A stretch of DNA of 64,000 nucleotides, from contig NZ_JACNMQ010000005.1 of NCBI RefSeq assembly GCF_020622265.1, positions 208,453 to 272,452 on the forward strand. The letters run 5' to 3'. Source of the stretch: Halomonas sp. M20. Lineage in GTDB: Bacteria; Pseudomonadota; Gammaproteobacteria; Pseudomonadales; Halomonadaceae. Both the position numbers and the translations under genes were made by a program. Shown here piece after piece: positions 52,766-61,717 of the stretch (position 1 is the stretch's first letter; each line of letters starts with the position of its first letter). Below the pieces are notes generated by a model. The model made no database searches, was not told the origin of the DNA, and saw nothing but the letters and a program-made list of their open reading frames with translations.

Positions 52766-53779
52766 ATGAGCAAGCGGCCCAGCCCGATTTCCGCCACCGT
52801 CGATTTCGAAGCCGATGGTGTGCAGCACGGCTTTCTCAAGTTGCCGATCTCCAACGATGAGTCCGCCTGGGGGGCGGTGATGATCCCCGTCACCGTGGTC
52901 AAGAATGGTGAAGGGCCCAGCGCCTTGCTCACCGGTGGCAATCATGGCGATGAGTACGAGGGCATTACCGCGCTGATGAAACTGGCCAACACCCTGAAGG
53001 CTGAGGACGTGCGGGGGCGGGTGATCATTGTGCCGATGATGAACATGCCGGCAGCCCAGGCAGGGCGACGCACCTCGCCGATGGACGGTGGCAACCTCAA
53101 TCGCAGCTTTCCCGGGAATCCGGATGGCAGTGTCACCGAGAAGATTGCCGATTATTTTACTCGCACCCTGGTGCCAATGGTGGATGTAGTGCTGGATTTG
53201 CACTCCGGCGGTCGTACCCTGGATATCGTGCCCTTTGCTGCCGCTCATCGGCTTGATGATAAGGAACAGCAACGCCGTGCCATGGAAGGTGCCAAGGCCT
53301 TCGGTGCGCCTACTGCGATGCTGATGTTCGAACTCGATGCGGCCAAGCTATTCGACACGGCGGTGGAAAGCCAAGGCAAGATCTTCATCGCCACGGAGCT
53401 TGGCGGCGGCGGTACCACTACGCCGGAAAGTCTGGCGATCACCGAGCGCGGCGTGCGCAATTCTCTGATTCATTACGGTTTGATCGAGGGCGAGCTTGCG
53501 CTACCGGAAAAGCCCCAGGCCTACCTGGATATGCCGGATGCCGCCTGCTACGTGCAGAGTGAGCACACTGGTCTGCTGGAATTGACCCTGGCCATTGGCG
53601 ATGCGGTACAAAAAGGTGAGGTAATCGCCCGAGTTTATGACATGACCCGCACCGGCGCCGAGCCGGTGGAGTATCGTGCCGCACGGGATGGCGTGTTGAT
53701 CGCACGCCGCTTCCCGTCTCAGGTCAACATGGGGGATACCATCGCGGTGATTGGTGTTGTAGTCGACTCCCTGGATTGA
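52766..53779 (+). CDS. doeB: N-alpha-acetyl-L-2,4-diaminobutyrate deacetylase
   Basis: 337 residues of the AstE/AspA (M14-like) family. LTGGNHGDEYEGITALMKLA carries the zinc ligands His and Glu; GNLNRSFPGNPDGSVTEKIA and DVVLDLHSGGRTLD complete the site. It removes the acetyl group to give L-2,4-diaminobutyrate. It follows doeA after 30 bases, with AAGGAGAT upstream of the ATG. It also fits EutE of hydroxyectoine clusters. Confidence 0.94.
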   Translation: MSKRPSPISATVDFEADGVQHGFLKLPISNDESAWGAVMIPVTVVKNGEGPSALLTGGNHGDEYEGITALMKLANTLKAEDVRGRVIIVPMMNMPAAQAGRRTSPMDGGNLNRSFPGNPDGSVTEKIADYFTRTLVPMVDVVLDLHSGGRTLDIVPFAAAHRLDDKEQQRRAMEGAKAFGAPTAMLMFELDAAKLFDTAVESQGKIFIATELGGGGTTTPESLAITERGVRNSLIHYGLIEGELALPEKPQAYLDMPDAACYVQSEHTGLLELTLAIGDAVQKGEVIARVYDMTRTGAEPVEYRAARDGVLIARRFPSQVNMGDTIAVIGVVVDSLD

Positions 53780-53782
53780 TTG

Positions 53783-54253
53783 ATGAAACTCGACCGTTAC
53801 GACATCAAGATTCTCGAGATTCTGGCCAAGGACGGCCGGATTACCAAGTCGCGCCTGGCCGAGGCGATCAATCTCTCGGTCAGCCCTTGTTGGGAGCGGG
53901 TCAAGCGGTTGGAGAAAGCGGGTATTATTGAAGGCTACAGCGCGCGCATCAACGCTCGGGTGCTACTCAAGCGCGCCCCGGTATGGATGCAGATCGAGCT
54001 CAAACAGCACAATGCCGAAAGCTTTCTGCGCTTCGAGAATGCTATCCATGCAACACCGGAAGTCACCGAATGCGTAGCGGTCGGAGGCGGCGTCGATTAT
54101 CTGGTCAAGGTCGAGGCGTCCTCCATCGACGCCTATCAACGTTTGATCGATGACTGGTTGACGTCCGATCTTGGCATCGAGCGCTACTTTACTTATATCG
54201 TCACCAAGACGGTCAAGGCGTCGATGCCGCCAATCCGGATCGAACAGGGATAA
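53783..54253 (+). CDS. doeX: Lrp/AsnC-type regulator of ectoine degradation
   Basis: 156 residues from the ATG at 53783, four bases after the doeB stop. The helix-turn-helix KSRLAEAINLSVSPCWERVKRLEKAGIIEGY is followed by an Lrp effector domain (VTECVAVGGGVDYLVKVEASSIDAYQRLIDD). In H. elongata DoeX is the regulator encoded with doeAB. It most likely senses an intermediate such as diaminobutyrate. Confidence 0.93.
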   Translation: MKLDRYDIKILEILAKDGRITKSRLAEAINLSVSPCWERVKRLEKAGIIEGYSARINARVLLKRAPVWMQIELKQHNAESFLRFENAIHATPEVTECVAVGGGVDYLVKVEASSIDAYQRLIDDWLTSDLGIERYFTYIVTKTVKASMPPIRIEQG

Positions 54254-54330
54254 GTACGCCTTTTTCACCAGGCGCAAGGCTTGGGTTTTGTCTGGAAAGT
54301 CAGCTGGCACGTGTAACTTTCGGGCGAAGC

Positions 54331-54651
54331 CTAGCGTTCCAGTCGCTGCAGTCGGGCCCGCAGCTGCTCCAGCTCCTCGAGCAGATCCAGCGCCAGCGCC
54401 GCGCCCGCCATATTGACTCCCAGATCCTGCCTGAGCCGCTGTACACAGCGAATTCGACGCACGCTGATGCCATAAAAGCGCCAGCCGGACGGGTCACGCC
54501 CCATCGGTTCGATGACGCCTTCATCGACCAGATCGACGATCTGGTCCGCGGGCAGCTGACAGGTGCGGCACAGTTGGGCAAGGGTCAATTCGATGTCCTC
54601 TTCCAGCACCTCTGAGGACAACGCAGGTAGATTCTGTTTAGTCATGATCAT
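54331..54651 (-). CDS. cbpM: Chaperone modulator CbpM
   Basis: 106 residues. [28 protein letters not shown] is the MerR-like first half, and [20 protein letters not shown] follows. CbpM binds and inhibits the co-chaperone CbpA. Its ATG overlaps the cbpA stop (ATGA), so the two are coupled. Confidence 0.92.
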   Translation of the reverse strand: MIMTKQNLPALSSEVLEEDIELTLAQLCRTCQLPADQIVDLVDEGVIEPMGRDPSGWRFYGISVRRIRCVQRLRQDLGVNMAGAALALDLLEELEQLRARLQRLER

Positions 54652-55601
54652 ACCCCCAGGTTGGCACGCGGGTTGAACGTGAAGGACTTCTCGAATTCAC
54701 GGTAGGCTTGTCGGGCAGCGTCATCTTCTGCAGGCGGCAAGACGATCTTCAATAGTACGTAAAGATCTCCCGGTGTCTTGCTAGGCAAGCCGCGTCCTTT
54801 CAGGCGCAGCTTGCGTCCTGTTGCAGAACCCGCAGGGATTTTTAGATCCACGGACCCATCAGGCAGGGGCGCCTTGACCGTTGCACCCAGTGCTGCCTCC
54901 CAGGGCGCTATAGGCAGATCCAGAAATACATCCCTGCCTTCCACCTGGTAGTAAGGATGGGGGAGAAATTCGACCTCGAGATACAGATCGCCGGACTCGC
55001 CCTGACCCAGCCCCGCCTGGCCTTGGCCGGCAAGACGAATATGCTGGCCGGGGCGCACGCCCTTAGGGATCTTGACGTTGAGGGTGCGCTCCCGTGAATG
55101 CAACCGGCCATCGCTATCCGGCTGCGATTGGGTCAGCGTGAGTGTACGAGTGGCGCCCTGATAAGCGTCCTGTAGATCGATGAGCACTCTGGCATGGCTA
55201 TCCTGACCGCGCATATGAAACTCACGTTGTGAGTGAGGCCGATAGCCACCCCCGACATTGCCCCGCCCGAACAAACTCTCGAAAAAGTCGCTGAATTGAT
55301 CCGTGTTCGTATCGGTGAACCCACCGCCATGAAAAGCAAAATCCTCGTTCCAGTCCGGTGGTGGCTGGAAATCCTGACCGCCTTGCCAGTCCGCCCCGAG
55401 CTGATCATAGGCGGCGCGTTTCTCCGGGTCCTTGAGGACCTCGTAGGCCTCACCCATTTCCTTGAACTTTGCCTCGGCGTCCGGCTCCTTGTTGATGTCC
55501 GGATGATACTTGCGCGCCAGCTTGCGATAGGCGCGCTTGATCTCGTCCTGGGTCGCATCCCGGTCGACGCCCATGAGCTGGTAGTAATCCTTGAACTCCA
55601 T
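54648..55601 (-). CDS. cbpA: Curved-DNA-binding co-chaperone CbpA (DnaJ-type)
   Basis: 317 residues from the ATG at 55601. J domain at residues ~4-70 with the essential HPD ([20 protein letters not shown]), a Gly/Phe-rich linker ([27 protein letters not shown]) and C-terminal substrate-binding domains ([21 protein letters not shown], ...[19 protein letters not shown]). There is no zinc finger, which separates it from DnaJ. It stimulates DnaK. It is transcribed away from doeC. Confidence 0.92.
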   Translation of the reverse strand: MEFKDYYQLMGVDRDATQDEIKRAYRKLARKYHPDINKEPDAEAKFKEMGEAYEVLKDPEKRAAYDQLGADWQGGQDFQPPPDWNEDFAFHGGGFTDTNTDQFSDFFESLFGRGNVGGGYRPHSQREFHMRGQDSHARVLIDLQDAYQGATRTLTLTQSQPDSDGRLHSRERTLNVKIPKGVRPGQHIRLAGQGQAGLGQGESGDLYLEVEFLPHPYYQVEGRDVFLDLPIAPWEAALGATVKAPLPDGSVDLKIPAGSATGRKLRLKGRGLPSKTPGDLYVLLKIVLPPAEDDAARQAYREFEKSFTFNPRANLGV

Positions 55602-55782
55602 CTCCACTCGATCCTTTCGTGCTGCCCTTAAGGCATCCAAGCGTGTTTTGTCAGAACTGTCCAGTGCCAATAGCCACAGAAAATTCTGTAACTCTTGCAA
55701 GCAACTGCAAAAGAACTTCGTGCCCGTACCCTCCGGGACAAAAATTATCCATTCGGGATAAGTATTAGTATGAGGTCGTGTT

Positions 55783-55800
55783 CAGGCAGACCGCTGCCTG
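55783..55800. promoter_or_regulatory. Dyad upstream of doeC
   Basis: CAGGCAG-ACCG-CTGCCTG is a perfect 7-bp dyad, 23 bases before the doeC start codon and in the leader shared with the divergent cbpA. It could be an operator (possibly for DoeX) or an mRNA hairpin. No copy of it was found before doeA, doeD or eutB. Confidence 0.4.
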
Positions 55801-55823
55801 CTTTTCGTTTCAAGGAGGCACCC

Positions 55824-57293
55824 ATGAACCTTAATGATCCGCGCCTGCTGCGCCAGTATGCTTATATCGATGGCAAATGGACTCATGGCGATGGCGGCCG
55901 TGAGATGGCAGTGATCGATCCGGCGACCGGCGAGACCCTGGGGCATATTCCCCTGCTCGAGCCGGAACAGATTCATGGTGCGGTGGAAGCCGCCGACGCT
56001 GCTTTTGTGCAGTGGCGGGCATTGCGGGTAGATGAGCGTTGCGAGCGGTTGCTTGCCTGGTATGACCTGTTGCAGGCCAATCGCGAGGATCTGGCCATCA
56101 TCATGACCCACGAGCAGGGCAAGCCGTTGCCGGATGCCCGGGGCGAGGTCGAATACGGTGCCAGCTTTGTGCGCTGGTTCGCTGAAGAAGGTAAACGTAC
56201 CTTCGGGCAGACTATTCCCAGCCATATCCCCAACGCCGCATTGGGCACCCTCAAGGAGCCAGTGGGCGTCGCGGCGTTGATCACACCCTGGAACTTCCCG
56301 CTGGCGATGATCACCCGCAAGGCCGCTGCTGCCATGGCGGCGGGCTGCCCGGTGATCGTCAAACCTGCAGGCGAGACGCCGTTCAGTGCTCTGGCATTGG
56401 CGGAACTGGCCGAACGCGCCGGCATTCCCGCCGGGGTGTTCAACGTCGTACTTGGTGAGGCGGCGGAAGTTTCCGAGGTACTGTGCAAGGAGCCGCGGGT
56501 CAAGGCGTTGTCCTTCACCGGTTCGACGCCGGTAGGACGGTTGCTGCTGGAGCAGTGTGCCAGCACCGTCAAGCGGGTGTCGCTGGAGTTGGGTGGCAAT
56601 GCGCCGTTCATCGTCGGGCCGGACGTCGATCCCAAGGAGGCCGCGCTTGCCGCCGTGGCGGCCAAGTTCCAGACCGCAGGGCAAGACTGTCTTGCAGCCA
56701 ATCGCATCCTGGTCCACGAAGACGTCCACGATGAGTTCGTCGAATACTTCGCCGAGCGCATGAAGGCGCTCAAGGTCGGCAATGGCCTGGTCAGTGAAAT
56801 CGATCTTGGCCCGTTGATTCATCAGCGCGCCGTCGAGAAAGCCGCCAGTATCGTCGACGATGCGATCTCCAAGGGCGCGACCCTGATTCACGGCGACCAG
56901 TCCATGGCGCCGGGGGAGAACTTCTTCATGCCGACGCTACTGACCAACGTGACCGCCGACATGCAAGTCTGGCGGGAGGAGAACTTTGCGCCGGTAGCCG
57001 GTATCACCAAGTTCACTAGCGACGATGAAGCCATCGAGATGGCAAATGACACGGAATATGGGTTGTCGGCTTATATATATACCCATGATATTCGTCGCAT
57101 CTGGAAGATGCTGCGTGCCCTGCAAAACGGCATGGTCTCGGTCAATAGCGTCAAGATGACCGGTCCGCCGATTCCCTTTGGTGGGGTGAAGCAGTCCGGA
57201 CTGGGGCGCGAGGGGGGCACGGCAGGCATCGAGGAGTATCTCGACACGAAATATTATTGTCTTGGCGGTCTCGGCTCTGTGTCTGGGAGTTAA
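55824..57293 (+). CDS. doeC: Aspartate-semialdehyde dehydrogenase of ectoine degradation
   Basis: 489 residues from the ATG at 55824 (AAGGAGG upstream). It is a GabD-like NAD(P)+ aldehyde dehydrogenase. [45 protein letters not shown] (Glu) and TAGQDCLAANR (catalytic Cys) are all present. It oxidises the semialdehyde made by DoeD to aspartate. Here it is separated from doeX by the cbpAM pair on the opposite strand. Confidence 0.92.
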   Translation: MNLNDPRLLRQYAYIDGKWTHGDGGREMAVIDPATGETLGHIPLLEPEQIHGAVEAADAAFVQWRALRVDERCERLLAWYDLLQANREDLAIIMTHEQGKPLPDARGEVEYGASFVRWFAEEGKRTFGQTIPSHIPNAALGTLKEPVGVAALITPWNFPLAMITRKAAAAMAAGCPVIVKPAGETPFSALALAELAERAGIPAGVFNVVLGEAAEVSEVLCKEPRVKALSFTGSTPVGRLLLEQCASTVKRVSLELGGNAPFIVGPDVDPKEAALAAVAAKFQTAGQDCLAANRILVHEDVHDEFVEYFAERMKALKVGNGLVSEIDLGPLIHQRAVEKAASIVDDAISKGATLIHGDQSMAPGENFFMPTLLTNVTADMQVWREENFAPVAGITKFTSDDEAIEMANDTEYGLSAYIYTHDIRRIWKMLRALQNGMVSVNSVKMTGPPIPFGGVKQSGLGREGGTAGIEEYLDTKYYCLGGLGSVSGS

Positions 57294-57312
57294 GCATGCT
57301 GCGCTTGGTCAT

Positions 57313-57383
57313 ACGGCGTTAAAAATCGGCTTTAAATGCTCATTTACAACAGTAAACTCCGCTTTTTCGCCGATTTTTGCCTT
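57313..57383. repeat. REP-like inverted repeat between doeC and doeD
   Basis: AAAAATCGGC (57321) pairs with GCCGATTTTT (57369). Between them TTTAC-AACA-GTAAA (57343-57356) forms an inner hairpin. GGCGTT precedes and GCCTTG follows the outer arms. This resembles the intergenic element at 27480-27600 and the inner repeat of the MITE. It may weaken transcription or stabilise mRNA between doeC and doeD. Confidence 0.55.
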
Positions 57384-57469
57384 GTCTGACCGTCGCTCGC
57401 AGTGCTCTCTACGTCAACGGATATCGTTTTAAACATAACTAATTAAGTAAAAATAGTCAGGAGAATTTA

Positions 57470-58873
57470 ATGAGTACCCATCAGGAGCTGATCGACCGCG
57501 ACCGCAAGGTGACGTTCCACGCCTCCACTCATCTGCGTGACTATGCCCATGGCGATGCGCCGGGTCGGGTGATTACCGGCGGAAAGGGCATCAACATTGT
57601 GGACAAGGACGGCCGCGAGATGATCGACGGCTTCGCCGGGCTTTATTGCGTGAATATCGGCTACGGCCGCACCGAAGTGGCCGAGGCGATCTACAAGCAA
57701 GCGCTTGAACTGTCCTATTATCACACCTACGTCGGCCATTCGAGCGAACCGCTGATCGAGCTCTCCGAGAAGATCATCAAGCTCGCTGGAATGGGCATGT
57801 CCAAGGTCTACTACGGCATGTCCGGCAGTGATGCCAACGAGACCCAGCTCAAGATCGTGCGCTACTACAACAACGTGCTGGGTCGTCCGCAGAAGAAGAA
57901 GGTCATCTCACGTAGCCGGGGTTATCACGGTTCCGGGATCGCCTCCGGTTCACTGACGGGCCTGCCGACCTTCCACAATCATTTCGATCTGCCCATCGAG
58001 ACCATTCGTCATACCGAGGCGCCGTACTATTACCGGCGCAGCGATGCTCAGGCGAATATGAGCGAGCGCGAGTTCGCCAAGGATTGTGCCGCCAAGCTTG
58101 AGGAGATGATCCTTGCCGAAGGCCCGGATACCGTTGCCGCCTTCATCGGCGAGCCGGTGCTGGGTACAGGTGGCATTGTGCCGCCGCCGGAAGGCTACTG
58201 GAACGAAATTCAACAGGTTCTCGATAAATATGACGTGCTGCTGATCGCCGATGAAGTGGTCACCGGCTTCGGACGCATCGGCACCGGCTTCGGTTCGCAT
58301 TTCTACGGCATGAAGCCTGACCTGATCACCGTGGCCAAGGGCCTGACCAGTGCCTATCAGCCGCTGTCCGGCGTGATCGTCGGCGACAAGGTGTGGCAGG
58401 TGCTCGAGCAGGGTACCGGAGAATACGGTCCCATCGGTCATGGCTGGACATACTCGGGGCATCCGCTGGGTGTCGCCGCGGGGCTTGAAAACCTTGCCAT
58501 CATCGAGCGTGAAGGCTTGACTCAGAATGCCGCCGAGACTGGCGCTTATCTGCAGCAGCAGTTGCAGAAAACCTTCGCCGAGCATCCGCTGGTGGGCAAC
58601 GTGCGCGGCGTTGGGCTGCTCGCGGCGCTGGAGTTCTCGCCCAACAAGGCCGCCCGCGAGCATTTTGCGCCGGCGCTCAAGGTCGGCCCGCGCGTCAGTG
58701 CTGCGGCCATGGATGAAAACCTGATCGCGCGAGCCATGCCCCATGGCGACATCCTCGGTTTCGCCCCGCCGTTGGTGGTCACCCGTGGCGAGGTGGATGA
58801 GATCGTCGCTCGTGCCAAGCGCGCAGTGGACAAGGTCACCGATGAGCTGACCCGTTCCGGTGACCTGAAATAA
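57470..58873 (+). CDS. doeD: L-2,4-diaminobutyrate transaminase of ectoine degradation
   Basis: 467 residues of the class III (PLP) aminotransferases. YYGMSGSDANETQLKIVRYY begins the cofactor site; LLIADEVVTGFGRIGTGFGSHFY holds the Asp that touches the pyridine ring; LITVAKGLTSAYQPLSGVIV holds the Schiff-base Lys. It turns diaminobutyrate into aspartate semialdehyde for DoeC. AGGAG lies upstream. The gene ends at a strong terminator. Confidence 0.93.
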   Translation: MSTHQELIDRDRKVTFHASTHLRDYAHGDAPGRVITGGKGINIVDKDGREMIDGFAGLYCVNIGYGRTEVAEAIYKQALELSYYHTYVGHSSEPLIELSEKIIKLAGMGMSKVYYGMSGSDANETQLKIVRYYNNVLGRPQKKKVISRSRGYHGSGIASGSLTGLPTFHNHFDLPIETIRHTEAPYYYRRSDAQANMSEREFAKDCAAKLEEMILAEGPDTVAAFIGEPVLGTGGIVPPPEGYWNEIQQVLDKYDVLLIADEVVTGFGRIGTGFGSHFYGMKPDLITVAKGLTSAYQPLSGVIVGDKVWQVLEQGTGEYGPIGHGWTYSGHPLGVAAGLENLAIIEREGLTQNAAETGAYLQQQLQKTFAEHPLVGNVRGVGLLAALEFSPNKAAREHFAPALKVGPRVSAAAMDENLIARAMPHGDILGFAPPLVVTRGEVDEIVARAKRAVDKVTDELTRSGDLK

Positions 58874-58910
58874 GCGACGCTTTTTCAGCACTCAAACGCC
58901 AGGCTCTCGA

Positions 58911-58943
58911 AAGCCAGACCCTCGAAAGGGTCTGGCTTTTTTT
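58911..58943 (+). terminator. Rho-independent terminator after doeD
   Basis: AAGCCAGACCC and GGGTCTGGCTT form an 11-bp stem with a six-base TCGAAA loop; the last stem T's run on into a tail ending at 58943. Confidence 0.9.
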
Positions 58944-59024
58944 CATTGGGAGAATCCAAGGGAAAGACACAATTCATTTGCGGCGCTACTATGCCAGAAA
59001 CATAAAATAGATAAGGAGCACCCC

Positions 59025-60029
59025 GTGCCTGATCCCGGACATCATTCCGTCACCTTGGAGTCGATCTACCAGGCCCGTGCCCGAATTGCCGGGCAGGTAG
59101 TACGCACGCCATTGCTTCGCTCCGCGGAGCTGTCCCGTCGGTTCGATGCCGAGATATTCCTCAAGCTGGAAAACAACCAGCCGACCGGGGCTTTCAAGCT
59201 GCGCGGGGCGACCAACATGATCGCTGCCTTGATTGAAAAGAATGGCAGAGATTCACTTGCCCGCGGGGTTGTCACGGCCTCTACCGGCAACCACGGCCGT
59301 GCGGTGGCATTCGCCGCGGCTCGCCTCGGCGTACCGGCGGTGATCTGCCTCTCGGAGCGGGTGCCGGACAACAAGGTGCGTGCCATCGAAGCACTGGGGG
59401 CCGAGGTGAGGCGTATTGGTCAAAGTCAGGATGACGCCTTCGAGGAAGTCGCGCGTCTGGTCGAAGAGCAGGGCATGACGCTGATACCACCCTTCGATAA
59501 TCCCTTGATTGCCAGCGGGCAGGGCACCATCGGCCTGGAACTGTTGGAAGATCAGCCCCATCTCGACCGGGTGATCGTCGGGCTTTCGGGAGGCGGCCTG
59601 CTGGGTGGCATCGGGGCAGCGCTCAAGGCGATCCGTCCCGATACCTGGGTGACCGGTGTGAGCTTATCCCAGGGGGCCGCGATGTGGGAAAGCCTGGAGG
59701 CGGGGCGCCCGGTCGAGGTTGAGGAGAGCGTCAGCCTGGCGGATTCACTCAACGGCGGTATTGGCCTGAACAACCGCTATACCTTCGATCTGGTATCCGA
59801 GGTGATGGACAATCATTATCAGGTATCCGAGCCGGCCATCGCCCGGGCCATGATCGACATGCTGGAGCATGAAAAAATGCTGGTGGAAGGCGCTGCCGCC
59901 ATCGGCCTGGCCGCCATCGAGGAGCATGGCATGAATGTACAGGGGCAGAAGGTAGCATTGATCGTATCGGGTAACGGTGTATCCCTGGAAACCTTCGATC
60001 GCGCGCGTACTTTGGCCGGAACTGCTTGA
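59025..60029 (+). CDS. eutB: Hydroxyectoine-utilisation dehydratase EutB (threonine-dehydratase-like)
   Basis: 334 residues starting with GTG at 59025 (AAGGAGC upstream). It is a fold-type II PLP enzyme: NQPTGAFKLRGATNM carries the PLP Lys, STGNHGRAVAFAA follows, and GLSGGGLLGGIGAALK binds the phosphate. EutB acts, with EutC, on hydroxylated diaminobutyrate in hydroxyectoine catabolism. Threonine dehydratase is the alternative, but the context supports eutB. A terminator follows. Confidence 0.88.
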   Translation: MPDPGHHSVTLESIYQARARIAGQVVRTPLLRSAELSRRFDAEIFLKLENNQPTGAFKLRGATNMIAALIEKNGRDSLARGVVTASTGNHGRAVAFAAARLGVPAVICLSERVPDNKVRAIEALGAEVRRIGQSQDDAFEEVARLVEEQGMTLIPPFDNPLIASGQGTIGLELLEDQPHLDRVIVGLSGGGLLGGIGAALKAIRPDTWVTGVSLSQGAAMWESLEAGRPVEVEESVSLADSLNGGIGLNNRYTFDLVSEVMDNHYQVSEPAIARAMIDMLEHEKMLVEGAAAIGLAAIEEHGMNVQGQKVALIVSGNGVSLETFDRARTLAGTA

Positions 60030-60031
60030 TT

Positions 60032-60078
60032 TGCATGCCCTCGGCGGAGGCGGATTCCGTCGGGGCATGTCAATTTTT
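60032..60078 (+). terminator. Rho-independent terminator after eutB
   Basis: CATGCCC pairs with GGGCATG; an inner CGGCGGA/TCCGTCG pairing (one G-T pair) lengthens it. A run of seven T's follows. It suggests that nhaD has its own promoter in the remaining ~120 bases. Confidence 0.75.
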
Positions 60079-60201
60079 TTGAACGAAAATAAACAAATGT
60101 AGAAAAAGAGTGATCATCATCAACTTTCATAGCATTTCAGATTGTTAGTATCTTGGGCAAGATAGCGTCTCCCTTCCTCCTTGCGTAAGAAGAATGTACC
60201 C

Positions 60202-61674
60202 ATGATTCGTCGTTTGCTTGTGCCTCCCCGCTTTCGTTCTCTTCCTTGGTTGTTGTCGTTACTCACCCTGTGGCTCGTTTCTCCCGCTGCGCTGGCAGTC
60301 AGCGGTGAGCTGGATATGACCAGTTCGACGGTGGGCATGATCGCCCTGGTGGTTTTCGTCTTGGCTTACGCCCTGGTGATGCTTGAAGAAAAGCTTCATA
60401 TGCGCAAGTCCAAACCGGTGCTGGTGGCGGCAGGGATCATTTGGGCGCTGATCGGTTGGGTATACGTGCAGGCGGGCATGCCCCATGCCGCGGAAGAGGC
60501 GTTCGGCGAGACCTTTCTGGAATTCGCCGAGCTGATGTTGTTTTTGCTGGTGGCGATGACCTACATCAACGCCATGGACGAGCGGCGCACATTCGATGCC
60601 TTGCGCGCCTGGATGGTGGACCGGGGGTTCAGCTATCGCAGCCTGTTCTGGTTGACCGGCGTTCTAGCCTTCGTCATTTCTCCGATAGCGGACAACCTGA
60701 CCACGGCGCTTTTGATGTGCACCGTCGTGATCAAGGTCGCCGAAGGCGATCGGGCCTTCATCAACCTGTGCTGTGTCAATATTGTGGTCGCTGCCAACGC
60801 CGGCGGTGCCTTCAGTCCCTTTGGCGACATCACTACCCTGATGGTGTGGCAAGCCGGCCTGATCGAGTTCTACGAATTTTTCGAGCTGCTGCTGCCCTCG
60901 CTGGTCAACTTCCTGGTGCCGGCAGTGATCATGAGTTTCTTCGTGAAGAAGCGTCGGCCACAAGCGCAGGATGACGATGTCGACCTCAAGCGTGGCTGGA
61001 AGCGCATCATCGCCCTGTTTCTGCTGACCATCGCCTCCGCAGTGGCCTGTCATACGCTTCTGGGGCTGCCGCCGGTACTGGGCATGATGACCGGGCTCGG
61101 CTATCTGCAGTTCTTCGGCTACTACCTGCGCCAGAGCCTGCCGCGTTCCCTGGAACGCAAGCGGGAGCGTTATTCGCGGCGGGGCGATCAACGCAAGTTA
61201 GCGCGCTTGGGTAGCGTCGTGCCTTTCGATGTATTCAATCGAGTCGCCCACGCGGAGTGGGATACGCTGCTGTTTTTCTATGGCGTGGTCATGTGTGTGG
61301 GTGGGCTGGGGTTTCTCGGCTATCTGTCGATGCTCTCGGAGCTGCTCTACGTTCAATGGGACGCTACCTGGGCCAATATCATCCTCGGCGTGGTCTCGGC
61401 GGTGGTCGATAACATCCCGGTGATGTTCGCGGTACTTACCATGCAGCCGGATATGTCTCATGGTCATTGGTTGCTCATTACCTTGACTGCCGGTGTCGGT
61501 GGCAGCCTGCTTTCCATTGGTTCCGCCGCAGGCGTGGCATTGATGGGCCACGCCCGGGGCTCCTATACCTTCATGGGGCACTTGAAGTGGGCGCCGGCCA
61601 TTTTCCTGGGCTATGTTGCCAGCATCCTGGTACATCTATGGCTGAATGCGGGGAGTTTTGCGATCAGCGGTTGA
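60202..61674 (+). CDS. nhaD: Na+/H+ antiporter, NhaD type
   Basis: 490 residues from the ATG at 60202. An N-terminal signal-like segment (LLSLLTLWLVSPAALAVSG) precedes about twelve membrane segments. Conserved spans are FVISPIADNLTTALLMCTVV, NIVVAANAGGAFSPFGDITT and VVSAVVDNIPVMFAVLTMQP, whose Asp and Asn-Pro residues are those of NhaD. It exchanges internal Na+ for H+ at alkaline or saline conditions. It stands between eutB and eutC, an uncommon place for a sodium pump. No other antiporter gene is in the window. Confidence 0.9.
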   Translation: MIRRLLVPPRFRSLPWLLSLLTLWLVSPAALAVSGELDMTSSTVGMIALVVFVLAYALVMLEEKLHMRKSKPVLVAAGIIWALIGWVYVQAGMPHAAEEAFGETFLEFAELMLFLLVAMTYINAMDERRTFDALRAWMVDRGFSYRSLFWLTGVLAFVISPIADNLTTALLMCTVVIKVAEGDRAFINLCCVNIVVAANAGGAFSPFGDITTLMVWQAGLIEFYEFFELLLPSLVNFLVPAVIMSFFVKKRRPQAQDDDVDLKRGWKRIIALFLLTIASAVACHTLLGLPPVLGMMTGLGYLQFFGYYLRQSLPRSLERKRERYSRRGDQRKLARLGSVVPFDVFNRVAHAEWDTLLFFYGVVMCVGGLGFLGYLSMLSELLYVQWDATWANIILGVVSAVVDNIPVMFAVLTMQPDMSHGHWLLITLTAGVGGSLLSIGSAAGVALMGHARGSYTFMGHLKWAPAIFLGYVASILVHLWLNAGSFAISG

Positions 61675-61717
61675 TTGGTCACAATGGGCAGACACGACAT
61701 GATCAGGAGTCTTCCTT

